DNA of 36,767 nt from Nitrosomonas sp. (GCF_021731985.1 NZ_JAKFWH010000038.1:1-36767), one strand, 5' to 3'; counted from the first letter of the stretch, positions 19,209-28,543 are shown. A program made the numbers and translations. The notes: a model not told the origin generated them from the sequence alone.

Positions 19209-21248
19209 ATGATTGTTAGTGCCAATGTGCAGGAAAAATTGTCCCGTTTGGGTATTCACAATGAACTGGATTTGATTCTGCACCTGCCGATTCGTTACGA
19301 AGATGAAACGCATTTGTATCCAATCAGTGATGCGCCGCCAGGGCAGGTGGTGCAGGTCGAAGGTGTGATTATTCATAACGAAGTGGTGATTCGTCCCAGG
19401 CGACAATTGGTTTGCCAGATTGAAGACAGCAGTGGCATCTTGGTCATGCGCTTTCTGAATTTCTACGGCAGTCAGATAAAAACCTATGCAGTCGGGAAGC
19501 GTGTGCGGCTGCTGGGTGAGATTCGCACGGGTTTCTTTGGTGCGGAAATGGTGCATCCCAAATGTCGCATCGTTCGTGAAAGCGAGTCTCTGGCCGAATC
19601 GATGACACCGGTTTATCCCATCACGGCGGGACTGACACAGAAGATTTTAGGCAAGCTGATCGGGCAAGTTTTGCAAGATGCACAAAAAACACAAACTTTG
19701 ACCGAGACGTTACCTGAAAAGATCATCCAAAAATACCGGCTGACAGGCTTACAGGAGAGTGTGATGTGCTTGCATAATCCGCCTCCCGATGTTTCGGTAG
19801 AAGCTTTGCAAGCGCGTACGCATCCGGCATGGCAGCGTATTAAGTTTGATGAGTTGCTGGCGCAGCAATTATCGATGCACTTACACTACCGGCAGCGGCG
19901 CAGCCATGCCGCTCCGGTGCTGGCGCAAAAAAATAAGCTGGCAAAAGCGCTGCTCAAGCAGCTTGCGTTTGAACTGACGGCTGCACAAATCAAAGTATCC
20001 GCTGAAATCAGCCGAGATCTGGCTGCCGCCCATCCCATGCAGCGCTTGTTACAAGGCGATGTCGGCAGCGGCAAAACAATCGTGGCTGCATTGGCTGCCT
20101 TGCAAGCGATTGAGAATGGTTTCCAGGCGGCACTGATGGCACCGACCGAAATCCTTGCCGAACAGCATTTCCAGAAATTATCGGCTTGGTTTGATCCATT
20201 AGGGATAAGAGTTGTTTGGTTATCCGGCAGCCAAAAGAAGAAACAAAAGCAAGCGGCATTGGATGATATCGCACTGGGTGCTGCGCAGCTTGCGGTGGGC
20301 ACGCATGCCTTGTTCCAGGATCAAGTGATATTTCATCAATTGGGGCTGGCGATCATTGATGAGCAGCACCGGTTTGGCGTGCACCAGCGCTTGGCGTTGC
20401 GTATGAAGGGCGCGCTACCCAATACGGTACCGCATCAATTAATGATGAGCGCCACACCGATTCCGCGCACGTTGTCGATGAGTTATTTTGCCGACCTGGA
20501 TGTGTCGATCATTGATGAGCTTCCTCCAGGTAGGGCGCCGATCGTGACCAAATTAATCGCAGACAATCGCCGTGATGAAATCATCATGCGCATTCAGCAT
20601 GCTTGCCAGCAGGGCAAACAAGTATATTGGGTGTGTCCGCTGATCGAAGAATCAGAAACCTTGCAACTGCAAACAGCGATGGAAACCTATGAAAGCTTGA
20701 GCCAAATATTTCCGGATTTAAGTGTCGGTTTGGTACATGGGCGTTTAGCCACCCAGGAGAAAACCGCAGTGATGGCATCGTTTAAGCAAGGAGAAATTCA
20801 ATTATTAGTCGCCACGACAGTAATCGAAGTGGGCGTGGATGTGCCGAATGCATCGCTGATGGTGATTGAAAATGCCGAGCGCATGGGATTGTCGCAATTG
20901 CATCAATTGCGCGGCCGTGTCGGGCGCGGATCGGAGGCCAGCATTTGTATTCTGTTATTTCAGCAGCCTTTATCGGAAATTGCCCGCAAGCGGCTCAAAA
21001 TCATTTTTGAACACACGGATGGTTTTGAAATCGCTCGTCAAGATTTGCAGTTAAGAGGTCCCGGCGAATTCCTCGGTGCGCGTCAGAGCGGGGTGCCGAT
21101 GTTGCGATTCGCCGATCTGGAACAAGATGGCGAATTACTCGCAGCGGCGCAGGCCACGGCAAATGAAATGCTTAATGACTATCCCGATTTGGCGCAACGG
21201 CATATCGAACGCTGGTTGGGGGATAAAACTGAGTATTTACGGGTATAA
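19209..21248 (+). CDS. recG: ATP-dependent DNA helicase RecG
   Basis: The 679-residue protein has an N-terminal OB-fold wedge domain (about 1-150), the helicase motif I GDVGSGKTIVAALAAL, motif II DEQHRFGVHQR, motif III MSATPIPRT, and the C-terminal helicase signature QLRGRVGRG with the TRG segment. RecG reverses stalled forks and branch-migrates Holliday junctions and R-loops. Length and motif order are normal. It follows ridA. Confidence 0.98.
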   Translation: MIVSANVQEKLSRLGIHNELDLILHLPIRYEDETHLYPISDAPPGQVVQVEGVIIHNEVVIRPRRQLVCQIEDSSGILVMRFLNFYGSQIKTYAVGKRVRLLGEIRTGFFGAEMVHPKCRIVRESESLAESMTPVYPITAGLTQKILGKLIGQVLQDAQKTQTLTETLPEKIIQKYRLTGLQESVMCLHNPPPDVSVEALQARTHPAWQRIKFDELLAQQLSMHLHYRQRRSHAAPVLAQKNKLAKALLKQLAFELTAAQIKVSAEISRDLAAAHPMQRLLQGDVGSGKTIVAALAALQAIENGFQAALMAPTEILAEQHFQKLSAWFDPLGIRVVWLSGSQKKKQKQAALDDIALGAAQLAVGTHALFQDQVIFHQLGLAIIDEQHRFGVHQRLALRMKGALPNTVPHQLMMSATPIPRTLSMSYFADLDVSIIDELPPGRAPIVTKLIADNRRDEIIMRIQHACQQGKQVYWVCPLIEESETLQLQTAMETYESLSQIFPDLSVGLVHGRLATQEKTAVMASFKQGEIQLLVATTVIEVGVDVPNASLMVIENAERMGLSQLHQLRGRVGRGSEASICILLFQQPLSEIARKRLKIIFEHTDGFEIARQDLQLRGPGEFLGARQSGVPMLRFADLEQDGELLAAAQATANEMLNDYPDLAQRHIERWLGDKTEYLRV

Positions 21249-21344
21249 ATCTTCAGAAAAATCCAAGGGATGATGATCTGTCAACGGTTGCTGATTATCT
21301 GAGCACGAGTAAGATGAACCAATCAATAAGGAATTGTTACTGAC

Positions 21345-22277
21345 GTGATTGTTAAAGATAAAGTTGCATGGGTGCGGCTGCTGTTTCATTTTAGAGGCAG
21401 TAGCTTTATGGAAACGTGGCCGCGGATTCTCACGGTGACGGTCGTCGCGGTTGTCGTTACTTACGTCGAGCTGTACTACCACATCGAAGAATATACACTC
21501 ACGACAACGCCGTTTACTTTGGTTGGCGTTGCATTAGGTATTTTCCTCGGTTTTCGCAACAACGCCTCCTACGATAAATTCTGGGAAGGTCGCAAACTTT
21601 GGGGGGCATTAGTTAACACGTCACGCAGCCTGACACGCCAAGCTTGCTTTGTGATTGATTCTTCCCATGATGCCGAGGAAGTGCAGCATTTCCGGGAAGT
21701 TTTTGTCAAACGCTTGATTGCGTATGCGCATGCATTGCGCTGTCACTTGCGTAATGAAGATCCCGCAGAGGAAATAAAAAAATTTCTACCGCCCGAAGAT
21801 TGGGCCAGCGTTGTTGAATCCAAGCACCGGCCGCTTGCGATTCTGCAGCAATTGGGGCGTGATCTGGCCTTCGCTCGCAATCAACGTTGGTTGAATGAAC
21901 GTAGTTTTCCATTTATGGACGCTCAGCTCAATGAACTGACCAATATCCTCGGTGCCTGCGAGCGCATTAAAAATACCCCGATACCGTTCAGTTATTCCGT
22001 ATTGATCCACCGCATCGTGGCTTCCTATTGTCTGTCCCTCCCGTTTGGGTTGGTTGAAACAACCGGCGTGCTGACACCGATTGTTGTACTGTTGATTTCT
22101 TATGCGTTTTTTGAACTGGATGCCATCGGCGATGAAATTGAAAATCCGTTTGACTTGCAGCCAAACGATCTGCCACTGACCGCGATTTCGCGAAATATCG
22201 AAATCAATTTGCTTGAACTGATTAATAGCCCGGATCGGCCGGAGGCACTTAAGCCTGAGAATGATATTTTGATGTGA
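21345..22277 (+). CDS. Bestrophin family (UPF0187) ion channel-like protein
   Basis: The 310-residue protein starts with GTG after AAGGAAT and shows the bacterial bestrophin pattern: RVSFM-like ETWPRILTVTVVAVVVTYVELY, the conserved LGIFLGFRNNASYDKFWEGRKLWG, and a C-terminal membrane segment with LPFGLVETTGVLTPIVVLLISYAFFELD and the DEIENPF motif. Bacterial homologues form pentameric channels in the inner membrane; reported examples conduct cations, while animal bestrophins conduct chloride. It stands alone between recG and the second hicAB pair, so its role is not clear from context. Confidence 0.9.
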   Translation: MIVKDKVAWVRLLFHFRGSSFMETWPRILTVTVVAVVVTYVELYYHIEEYTLTTTPFTLVGVALGIFLGFRNNASYDKFWEGRKLWGALVNTSRSLTRQACFVIDSSHDAEEVQHFREVFVKRLIAYAHALRCHLRNEDPAEEIKKFLPPEDWASVVESKHRPLAILQQLGRDLAFARNQRWLNERSFPFMDAQLNELTNILGACERIKNTPIPFSYSVLIHRIVASYCLSLPFGLVETTGVLTPIVVLLISYAFFELDAIGDEIENPFDLQPNDLPLTAISRNIEINLLELINSPDRPEALKPENDILM

Positions 22278-22466
22278 ATGCGAACAGCGAGCTGGTGTGC
22301 GCTAATCGAGTGAAAAAGCCGAGTGTTTGCGAGTAGGAATGGTCGTGAAGTTTCTATTGATGATAAAAAGAAATCGGTTGCAGGTTGTCGGACAGGGTTT
22401 TTGCATATAATCAGTCAATGCAACCAAAGTGAGTAGATGCGTGTGCAGTTACTGGCACAGATTTAC

Positions 22467-22495
22467 TTGAATATATATCTATTATGATATATCAT
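22467..22495 (+). promoter_or_regulatory. Predicted promoter and operator of the second hicAB pair
   Basis: TTGAAT (22467-22472) and TATCAT (22490-22495) are separated by 17 nt. The -10 lies inside the perfect 12-bp palindrome ATGATATATCAT (22484-22495), a likely site for HicB autorepression. Transcription would start near 22502, leaving only about 4 nt before the hicA ATG. Confidence 0.45.
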
Positions 22496-22505
22496 TGTGT
22501 CCATC

Positions 22506-22691
22506 ATGAATGGCAAACAAATTATCAAAAGACTGGAATCTGAAGGATGGAAACTTGAAAGGGTTAATGGCAGCCATCACATGATGAAAAAAGATGGGAA
22601 ATTAGTTCCTGTCCCTGTGCATGGATCGCGTGATGTAAAACCTGGAACATTCCATTCAATCGAAAAAGAAACAGGAGTAAAACTAAAATGA
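22506..22691 (+). CDS. hicA: HicA-family mRNA interferase toxin
   Basis: From ATG 22506 the protein has 61 residues: MNGKQIIKRLESEGWKLERV, the conserved NGSHHMMKKD with catalytic His24, PVPVHGSRDVKPGTFHSI. It is a HicA mRNA interferase of a different subgroup from the copy at 3970-4158. A GTG at 22497 is in frame, but ATG 22506 fits the family start. No ribosome site precedes either. It overlaps hicB by 4 nt (ATGA), which couples their translation. Confidence 0.88.
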   Translation: MNGKQIIKRLESEGWKLERVNGSHHMMKKDGKLVPVPVHGSRDVKPGTFHSIEKETGVKLK

Positions 22692-23104
22692 ATACACGTT
22701 ATCCAGCTATATTTGACCCTCAGGAGCCTTCTGGTTTCTGCGTGAAATTTGTTGATATGCCTGAAATTTTCACTGAAGGAGAAACAGTTGAAGAATGCCT
22801 ATTCAACGGCTCAGAAGTGTTATCAGGAATGCTGGAAATATATCTTGAGGATGGCAAGGATATTCCGCTTCCATCAGAAAACGTCAAAGATGCTTATTAC
22901 ATCGCGCCTGACGTTAAAATACAGTCCGCCCTTTTGGTTCGATGGGCGCGCGGTGATAGGTCTCTCGCTGAGATTGCGAGAGCGCTTGAAACATCCTGGC
23001 CAGCCGCGCAGCGTTTGGAAGATCCTCATCACTGGGCAACACTGAAGCAGCTTGATAAGGCCGCTGCAGCATTGGGTAAGAAGCTGGTGTTATCTTTGGA
23101 GTAA
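22688..23104 (+). CDS. hicB: HicB-family antitoxin with C-terminal helix-turn-helix
   Basis: The 138-residue protein has the HicB partial RNase H-like fold (MNTRYPAIFDPQEPSGFCVKF, VEECLFNGSEVLSGMLEIYLEDG, IPLPS) and a C-terminal part (about 80-135) with RSLAEIARALETSWPAAQRLED, a helix-turn-helix likely to bind DNA. It neutralises HicA and probably represses the operon through the palindrome at 22484-22495. Its ribosome site AGGAG lies in the end of hicA. The IS30-type transposase tail begins 22 nt after its stop. Confidence 0.88.
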   Translation: MNTRYPAIFDPQEPSGFCVKFVDMPEIFTEGETVEECLFNGSEVLSGMLEIYLEDGKDIPLPSENVKDAYYIAPDVKIQSALLVRWARGDRSLAEIARALETSWPAAQRLEDPHHWATLKQLDKAAAALGKKLVLSLE

Positions 23105-23126
23105 ACATTATTAACTGGTATAAGAA

Positions 23127-23249
23127 ATGCGCCGTCCACGCAAAGTACTTGGATTTATAACCCCTCATGAGGGATTCTTTGGACTGGCGGTAAGTTATAC
23201 CAAGCAACTGTCAAAGTTGCACTTCAAACTTGAATTCGCCAGTCTTTGA
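23127..23249 (+). pseudogene. IS30-type transposase remnant (C-terminal end only)
   Basis: A 40-codon open stretch encodes MRRPRKVLGFITPHE, then GFFGLAVSYTK and a final LEFASL before TGA. The RPRKxLGFxTPxEVF block is the C-terminus of IS30-family transposases (usually preceded by LNNRP). The frame is closed by TAA at 23121-23123, so the catalytic DDE part is gone. It lies directly behind the second hicAB pair and marks a decayed insertion. Confidence 0.65.
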
Positions 23250-23367
23250 TTAGGGTTCTTTCTGCTTTATTCAGATGGGAGTAGTGTATGCCATGTTGCA
23301 CCTCTGTTATCCAGCTAGTTAATGATACTTAGGATACGGTGGTGCACTTGATTGTTGAATAGGGAGT

Positions 23368-23997
23368 TTACAAGATAAGCAGCGCCCCTGCGATAAGCTC
23401 AAAGAGTAGGTATTGCGTAAATATAGGAGGTAAGAAATTAGAAGACCGTTGAAAATCAGCGGGTGCCTCCAGTGCACGTTGCTGCATGGCTTGGGATCGG
23501 TATCGCTCATCCAGAAATTGTAAATCCCTGATTAGTTGTTGACTCAACTCAGCTTCTTGGCGATTATAGGCACCATAGGCAATCTTGCCATCATTAAGAT
23601 CGTTTAGGTTGCTATATTTTGCATGCAGGTGTTTTTTGAATTGATCGCCGTATTCCGTATTTATAAATAATGTAATAGTACTGCGATACATATTCTGGCA
23701 GAAATCTATAATTTTATAGAGCATCTCGATTTCTGACTTTTCTTTTTCCTGGATGAAACTCTCGTCAGATTGCATTGCCGCGGTGGGTTCGCTAAGTCCA
23801 GATACCCAGAGGATTTTGCTTTTAACATTAGAGAGTTCTGCCGCCTCGATGCTCTTTCTGCATTGATAGGTATTTTCTTCTAAGCTTCGTTTGAAAGCAG
23901 CTTTTTGTTTATCCTTTTGGCGATCAGTGTCGTGTGCACAGCCGATAAAAAGTAGAAGTATCGCAATTAATAGCAAGATTAAACTATAGCTTCTCAT
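23368..23997 (-). CDS. Putative lipoprotein with a C-terminal membrane segment, function unknown
   Basis: The 209-residue protein begins with a signal peptide and an apparent lipobox ending in FIGC (Cys20; Phe at -3 is unusual). The body is charged and helical with two further Cys residues, and the last 18 residues (YLLFELIAGALLIL) are hydrophobic enough for a membrane segment. I do not recognise a family. If both ends are membrane-attached it could bridge or loop in the periplasm. It is divergent from ubiC and convergent with the IS30 remnant, and its neighbourhood is accessory. Confidence 0.6.
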   Translation of the reverse strand: MRSYSLILLLIAILLLFIGCAHDTDRQKDKQKAAFKRSLEENTYQCRKSIEAAELSNVKSKILWVSGLSEPTAAMQSDESFIQEKEKSEIEMLYKIIDFCQNMYRSTITLFINTEYGDQFKKHLHAKYSNLNDLNDGKIAYGAYNRQEAELSQQLIRDLQFLDERYRSQAMQQRALEAPADFQRSSNFLPPIFTQYLLFELIAGALLIL

Positions 23998-24372
23998 ATG
24001 CTCTTATCGTAATGAATTGAATTATTAGGATAAATCATGATAACAGAAATTACACTCGCGATTGATGCAATGTGAAACTTTATCATGGATGCGATGTGTG
24101 GAACGCTAAACTATCCATAATGCAATTAAAAACACTAGCCTGGTAGTTTATAAAACCCAGGGTAAATCGGCAACCCAGCAGACTCGTTAGCTTTGGTCAC
24201 AACAGTAAGAGGTTAATTACGATACAGCAGCTGATTTCTATTACCCGGGTTTTGCAATTCACGTTCTGAGAGTATTGTATAATCCCGTTCCATCAATTCT
24301 CAAAATAACTTTGCCGGATCTCAGTTTAAGAATTTCTAGCATGCAACCATTCCATTTTATAGCTTTCTCGCG
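23998..24372. other. 375-bp intergenic region upstream of ubiC
   Basis: No gene or RNA was recognised. The only support for a promoter is a TATAAT at 24278-24283 with TTGCAA (24252-24257) 20 nt upstream, longer than usual. A transcript from there would have a leader of about 80 nt holding the short ORF at 24341. The rest shows nothing clear. Confidence 0.4.
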
Positions 24373-24376
24373 ATGA
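24341..24376 (+). CDS. Possible short leader ORF overlapping the ubiC start
   Basis: ATG 24341 opens an 11-codon frame (MQPFHFIAFSR) whose TGA overlaps the ubiC ATG as ATGA (24373-24376). No strong ribosome site precedes it. The overlap would allow coupled translation of ubiC, whose own start also lacks a clear ribosome site. It may be chance. Confidence 0.3.
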   Translation: MQPFHFIAFSR

Positions 24377-24915
24377 ACGAAGCGCATCCGCTGGCATGGT
24401 ATTCTGCGCTAACATCTATTTCGTATCGCCAACGTAGCTGGTTACAGGATCGCGGGTCTTTGACGCGACGCATACAGGACCGCTGTGATAAATTTTGCGT
24501 AAAACGCGTGTTTCAATCACTGAGTAGGGTTTATGGGGATGAATTGGATGTGATGGGGTTGCGTGCTAATGAATTAGCCATGGTGCGCGAAGTGTATCTG
24601 TATTGTGGTGATACGCCGGTGGTGTTTGCGCACTCGGTGGTGGCACACAAGAATTTACGCGGTGCATGGCGGGGTCTGAGCGGGCTGGGCAATAAATCGT
24701 TGGGGACGGTTTTGTTTACCAATCCAAGAATCAAGCGCACACCGCTAGAGTTTAAAAAAGTCAGTCGCGGCCATTTTCTTTATGATCGCGCTTGTACTCG
24801 TTTGCCAGAGAAACCGGCGAATCTGTGGGCGCGGCGCTCATTGTTTACGTTGCACGGACAATCGATTTTAGTGACTGAAGTATTTTTACCGGCGATTCTG
24901 GATTTACCGTTATGA
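24373..24915 (+). CDS. ubiC: Chorismate pyruvate-lyase UbiC
   Basis: The 180-residue protein has the chorismate lyase pattern: WLQDRGSLTRRI, VREVYLYCGDTPVVFAHSVV with Arg72, the LGTVLF block, LWARRSLF and the C-terminal VTEVFLP with Glu169; the Arg and Glu match the known active-site pair of E. coli UbiC. It makes 4-hydroxybenzoate from chorismate for ubiquinone. Its stop overlaps the ubiA ATG (ATGA 24912-24915). A short ORF overlaps its start. Confidence 0.93.
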   Translation: MNEAHPLAWYSALTSISYRQRSWLQDRGSLTRRIQDRCDKFCVKRVFQSLSRVYGDELDVMGLRANELAMVREVYLYCGDTPVVFAHSVVAHKNLRGAWRGLSGLGNKSLGTVLFTNPRIKRTPLEFKKVSRGHFLYDRACTRLPEKPANLWARRSLFTLHGQSILVTEVFLPAILDLPL

Positions 24916-25781
24916 GCATGGCAGATCGAATTAAAATTTACGTGCAATTGATGCGGCTGGATAAGCCGATTGGCATTTTGCTGCTGTTGTGGCCGATGTT
25001 GTGGGGCTTATGGTTTGCCGCGCAGGGATTGCCCGATTGGCAAATTTTAATCATTTTTGTTCTGGGTACGATACTGATGCGCTCGGCGGGTTGTGTTATC
25101 AATGACTATGCCGACCGTAAAATCGATCCGCATGTCGAACGCACCAAGAATCGCCCGATGGCGTCCGGTCGGGTCAGTTCCAAAGAAGCTTTATTGCTGG
25201 CTGCCGGATTGAGTATTTGTGCATTTTTGCTGATTCTGCCTTTGAATCAATTGACCATTCTGCTCTCGGTACCCGCATTATTCCTGGCCGGAACGTATCC
25301 GTTTACCAAGCGATTTTTTGCCATGCCGCAGGCCTATCTGGGGATTGCATTCAGCTTCGGCATCCCGATGGCTTTTGCCGCGCAAACCGATAGCTTGCCG
25401 CCAATCATCTGGATTCTGATGCTGGCCAATTTGTTTTGGGTGATTGCGTATGACACGGCGTATGCCATCGTCGATAAGCCGGATGATTTGAAAATCGGTA
25501 TCCAAACTTCTGCGATTACTTTTGGACGCTTTGATGTGTTGGGCGTGATGGTGTGTCATGCCTGTTTCATTGCGATCATGCTGATTATCGGGCAGTTGCA
25601 GCAAATGAATCTGGCTTATTACGCCGGATTGATGGGGGCAACGGGACTTATCATCTATCAATACACGCTGATCCGTAACCGCGACCGGGTGCTGTGTTTT
25701 AAAGCATTCCTGCATAATAATTGGGTGGGGATGGTGGTGTTTGCCGGGATTGTGCTCGATTTCTTCATTTTTCCGCATTAA
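24912..25781 (+). CDS. ubiA: 4-hydroxybenzoate octaprenyltransferase UbiA
   Basis: The 289-residue integral membrane protein has the two Asp-rich prenyl-diphosphate/magnesium motifs of Ubi[10 protein letters not shown] (64-72) and [12 protein letters not shown] (181-192), with about eight or nine membrane helices. It attaches the polyprenyl chain to 4-hydroxybenzoate made by UbiC. ATG 24918 could also be the start, but the ATGA overlap with ubiC favours 24912. ubiD follows 11 nt after its stop. Confidence 0.96.
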   Translation: MSMADRIKIYVQLMRLDKPIGILLLLWPMLWGLWFAAQGLPDWQILIIFVLGTILMRSAGCVINDYADRKIDPHVERTKNRPMASGRVSSKEALLLAAGLSICAFLLILPLNQLTILLSVPALFLAGTYPFTKRFFAMPQAYLGIAFSFGIPMAFAAQTDSLPPIIWILMLANLFWVIAYDTAYAIVDKPDDLKIGIQTSAITFGRFDVLGVMVCHACFIAIMLIIGQLQQMNLAYYAGLMGATGLIIYQYTLIRNRDRVLCFKAFLHNNWVGMVVFAGIVLDFFIFPH

Positions 25782-25792
25782 GGATTCAATCA

Positions 25793-27256
25793 ATGCAATA
25801 TAAAGACCTGCGGGATTTTATCGCGCAACTGGAAGCTATGGGTGAACTCAAACGCATTCAAACGGAAATTGATCCGGCATTAGAAATGACGGAAATCTGT
25901 GACCGTATCCTGAAAGCACAAGGCCCGGCGGTACTCTTTGAGCATCCAAAGGGACATTCCATGCCGGTACTGGGTAATTTGTTCGGAACACCAAAGCGGG
26001 TGGCATTGGGCATGGGGCAGGAATCGGTCGAGGCATTGCGCGAAGTGGGTAAATTATTGGCCTACTTAAAAGAACCCGATCCGCCGAAAGGGCTGAAAGA
26101 CGCCTGGGATAAATTGCCGGTATTGAAGCAAGTATTGAATATGGCGCCGAAAGAACTGAGCAGTGCGCCGTGCCAGGAGATTGTTTGGGAAGGCAATGAC
26201 GTCGATCTGAGCCGGATCCCGATTCAAACCTGCTGGCCCGGTGATGTTGCGCCGCTGATCACATGGGGCTTGACGGTGACTCGGGGTCCGAACAAAACCC
26301 GGCAGAATTTAGGCATTTACCGCCAGCAGGTTATTGGTCCCAATAAAGTCATTATGCGTTGGCTGGCGCACCGCGGTGGGGCGCTGGATTTTCGTGAATT
26401 TACACTGGCCAATCCCGGCAAACCGTATCCGCTGGCGGTTGCTTTAGGCGCTGATCCGGCGACTATCCTTGGCGCTGTGACGCCGGTGCCGGATACGTTG
26501 AGCGAATACCAGTTTGCCGGTTTGTTGCGCGGCGCCAAAACCGAAGTGATCAAATGTATCGGCAATGACCTGCAAGTGCCGGCAAGCGCGGAAATAGTTT
26601 TGGAAGGCGCCATTCATCCCAATGAGACCGCGCTGGAAGGCCCGTATGGCGACCATACCGGTTACTATAATGAGCAGGAAACTTTCCCGGTATTTACCAT
26701 CGACCGTATTACCATGCGGCGCAACCCGATTTATCATTCCACTTACACCGGCAAGCCGCCGGATGAACCGGCGATTCTCGGTGTTGCGTTGAATGAAGTG
26801 TTCGTGCCGCTATTGCAAAAACAATTTCCAGAAATCACCGATTTTTATCTGCCGCCGGAAGGATGCTCGTACCGCATGGCGGTCGTGAGTATGAAAAAAC
26901 AGTATGCCGGGCATAGTAAACGTGTGATGTTTGGTATCTGGAGCTTTTTGCGTCAATTTATGTATACCAAATTCATTATTGTCACCGACGACGATATCAA
27001 CGTGCGCGACTGGAAAGAAGTGATCTGGGCGATCACCACCCGGGTTGATCCGGTACGGGATACGTTGCTTGTTGAGAATACGCCGATCGATTACCTGGAT
27101 TTTGCCAGCCCGATCTCAGGATTGGGTGGCAAGATGGGGCTGGATGCGACCAACAAATTTCCGGGCGAGACGAACCGGGAGTGGGGGACACCGATTGCGA
27201 TGACTGATGAGATTAAGAAACGAGTGGATACGATTTGGGGGGAGCTGGGGGTTTGA
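25793..27256 (+). CDS. ubiD: 3-octaprenyl-4-hydroxybenzoate decarboxylase UbiD
   Basis: From ATG 25793 (after AAGGA) the protein has 487 residues, typical of UbiD. Recognisable are [20 protein letters not shown], the metal and prenylated-FMN binding [20 protein letters not shown], and [13 protein letters not shown]. The family uses prenylated FMN made by UbiX, which is not in the window. It removes the carboxyl group in ubiquinone synthesis after UbiA. The open frame extends upstream into ubiA, but family homology begins at 25793. Confidence 0.96.
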   Translation: MQYKDLRDFIAQLEAMGELKRIQTEIDPALEMTEICDRILKAQGPAVLFEHPKGHSMPVLGNLFGTPKRVALGMGQESVEALREVGKLLAYLKEPDPPKGLKDAWDKLPVLKQVLNMAPKELSSAPCQEIVWEGNDVDLSRIPIQTCWPGDVAPLITWGLTVTRGPNKTRQNLGIYRQQVIGPNKVIMRWLAHRGGALDFREFTLANPGKPYPLAVALGADPATILGAVTPVPDTLSEYQFAGLLRGAKTEVIKCIGNDLQVPASAEIVLEGAIHPNETALEGPYGDHTGYYNEQETFPVFTIDRITMRRNPIYHSTYTGKPPDEPAILGVALNEVFVPLLQKQFPEITDFYLPPEGCSYRMAVVSMKKQYAGHSKRVMFGIWSFLRQFMYTKFIIVTDDDINVRDWKEVIWAITTRVDPVRDTLLVENTPIDYLDFASPISGLGGKMGLDATNKFPGETNREWGTPIAMTDEIKKRVDTIWGELGV

Positions 27257-27291
27257 TTCTGGATTCTTAACTGCAAGATACTTTATATACC

Positions 27292-27503
27292 ATGCGCGAA
27301 ATTTGGCAAACCATCCTCCTGTTAACCGGATTGGCTTTACTGTGCTGTCTGTCGCGCAGCTCAAAATATTGCAGGAAGTCATTACACTGACTGTTTTTGT
27401 ATCCTTTGCGTTGTTGTATTTAAAAGAACCATTAAAACTGGATTATCTGTGGGCCGCGTTGTGTATGGTGGGTGCAGCTTATTTTATGTTTCGTGCAAGA
27501 TAA
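27292..27503 (+). pseudogene. DUF486 (DMT-like) small membrane protein gene with internal deletion
   Basis: ATG 27292 opens the family start MREIWQTILLL, which after about 11 codons changes frame into PPVNRIGFTVLSVAQLKILQ and a C-terminal membrane helix pair ending in AAYFMFRAR at TAA 27501-27503. Intact DUF486 proteins have about 110 residues with the first half (FMTFAWYGHLK, then a further helix) between these two blocks. About 40-45 codons are missing and the two parts are out of frame, with the junction near 27313-27325. It lies behind ubiD and may be translated as a remnant but cannot make the family fold. Confidence 0.75.
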
Positions 27504-27559
27504 CAATGCGCAATATCCATGAGATTGAGGTGAAGCGAGTTATTTTAAAAGAGAATTTA

Positions 27560-28531
27560 TCACACAGCTGCTTTAAGCAACTGAGAACTTGCTAACATGC
27601 GTTTCGCGGCTATTTTTTGTTCACTGGTAACTTCACCGAGCCCTAAGAATTGTTGCTGGTGATCATATAAACGCACGGTATTACCTTCCGGCATATGGTG
27701 GATATCGGAAGGACTGGCGACAATTTGCCCCTGCACGATATGCAGTGCTGCCTGTTCATCCAGAATGACTGCCAGGAATTCTTGTAATAAGCAATCGATG
27801 GGCAGCAAATATGCATCTTGCTCATGGGCATTCATGTCTTCCAATGTCGACAAAACTTGCGCTTGAGACAAATCAAAACGATCGATAGCGGTGCGTCGTA
27901 ATTGAGTCAGATAAGCGCTGCCACATCCGAGTGCGCTGCCAATATCTTCCGCCAAAGTCCGGATATAGGTACCGGTGCCGCAGTGAATACTTAACTGCAA
28001 TTCATTGCCTATCAATGACTTGATTTGTATGTCATGAATGACGATCTCACGTGCTGGGCGTTCAATGTTTTTGCCATTTCTTGCATAAACGTACAAGGGT
28101 TTTCCTTGATGTTTCAGCGCGCTGTACATGGGAGGGACTTGCATGGTTTTTCCGATGAAGCGTTGAAGTACTTGCTCACACTGTGGCAAGGTTGGATTTC
28201 CAGCTTGGGGCACGAGTTGGGTGATTTCGCCTTCCGCGTCGCCTGTTGTGCTCAGAAAACCAAGCCGCAAGGTAGCTTCATAGGCTTTATTGGCGCCTAA
28301 TAATACTGAGGAAAATTTGGTCGCTTCCCCCAGGCAAAGGGGTAGTAATCCGGTTGCCATGGGATCCAGTGTGCCGGTATGACCGCATTTAGCAGCGGAG
28401 AAAACTCGTTTTACGATTTGCACTGCTTTGTTGGATGAGATGCCATAAGGCTTATCCAATAATAGAACGCCGTTAATAGTGCGTTTAACAGGTTTAATCG
28501 GGCTGCGCAGTGGAATTTCAGCGTGCAACAT
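27560..28531 (-). CDS. truB: tRNA pseudouridine55 synthase TruB
   Basis: The 323-residue protein has the TruB catalytic motif CGHTGTLDPMATGLLP with Asp56, DKPYGISSN near the start, and YSALKHQGKPLY, with a C-terminal PUA-like region. It converts U55 in tRNA T-loops. It is the last gene of the minus-strand unit rimP-nusA-infB-rbfA-truB, 12 nt after rbfA. rpsO and pnp, which follow in many proteobacteria, are not next; a DUF486 pseudogene converges on it. Confidence 0.97.
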   Translation of the reverse strand: MLHAEIPLRSPIKPVKRTINGVLLLDKPYGISSNKAVQIVKRVFSAAKCGHTGTLDPMATGLLPLCLGEATKFSSVLLGANKAYEATLRLGFLSTTGDAEGEITQLVPQAGNPTLPQCEQVLQRFIGKTMQVPPMYSALKHQGKPLYVYARNGKNIERPAREIVIHDIQIKSLIGNELQLSIHCGTGTYIRTLAEDIGSALGCGSAYLTQLRRTAIDRFDLSQAQVLSTLEDMNAHEQDAYLLPIDCLLQEFLAVILDEQAALHIVQGQIVASPSDIHHMPEGNTVRLYDHQQQFLGLGEVTSEQKIAAKRMLASSQLLKAAV

Positions 28532-28543
28532 GCAGGCTTTATA

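Noticed and set aside
22380-22430. TTGTCG...TATAAT promoter-like sequence and GGTTGCAGGTTG also found near 8680
   Set aside because: Spacer of 15 nt is short and the shared 12-mer has no consistent context; kept only as an alternative start for the hicAB transcript.
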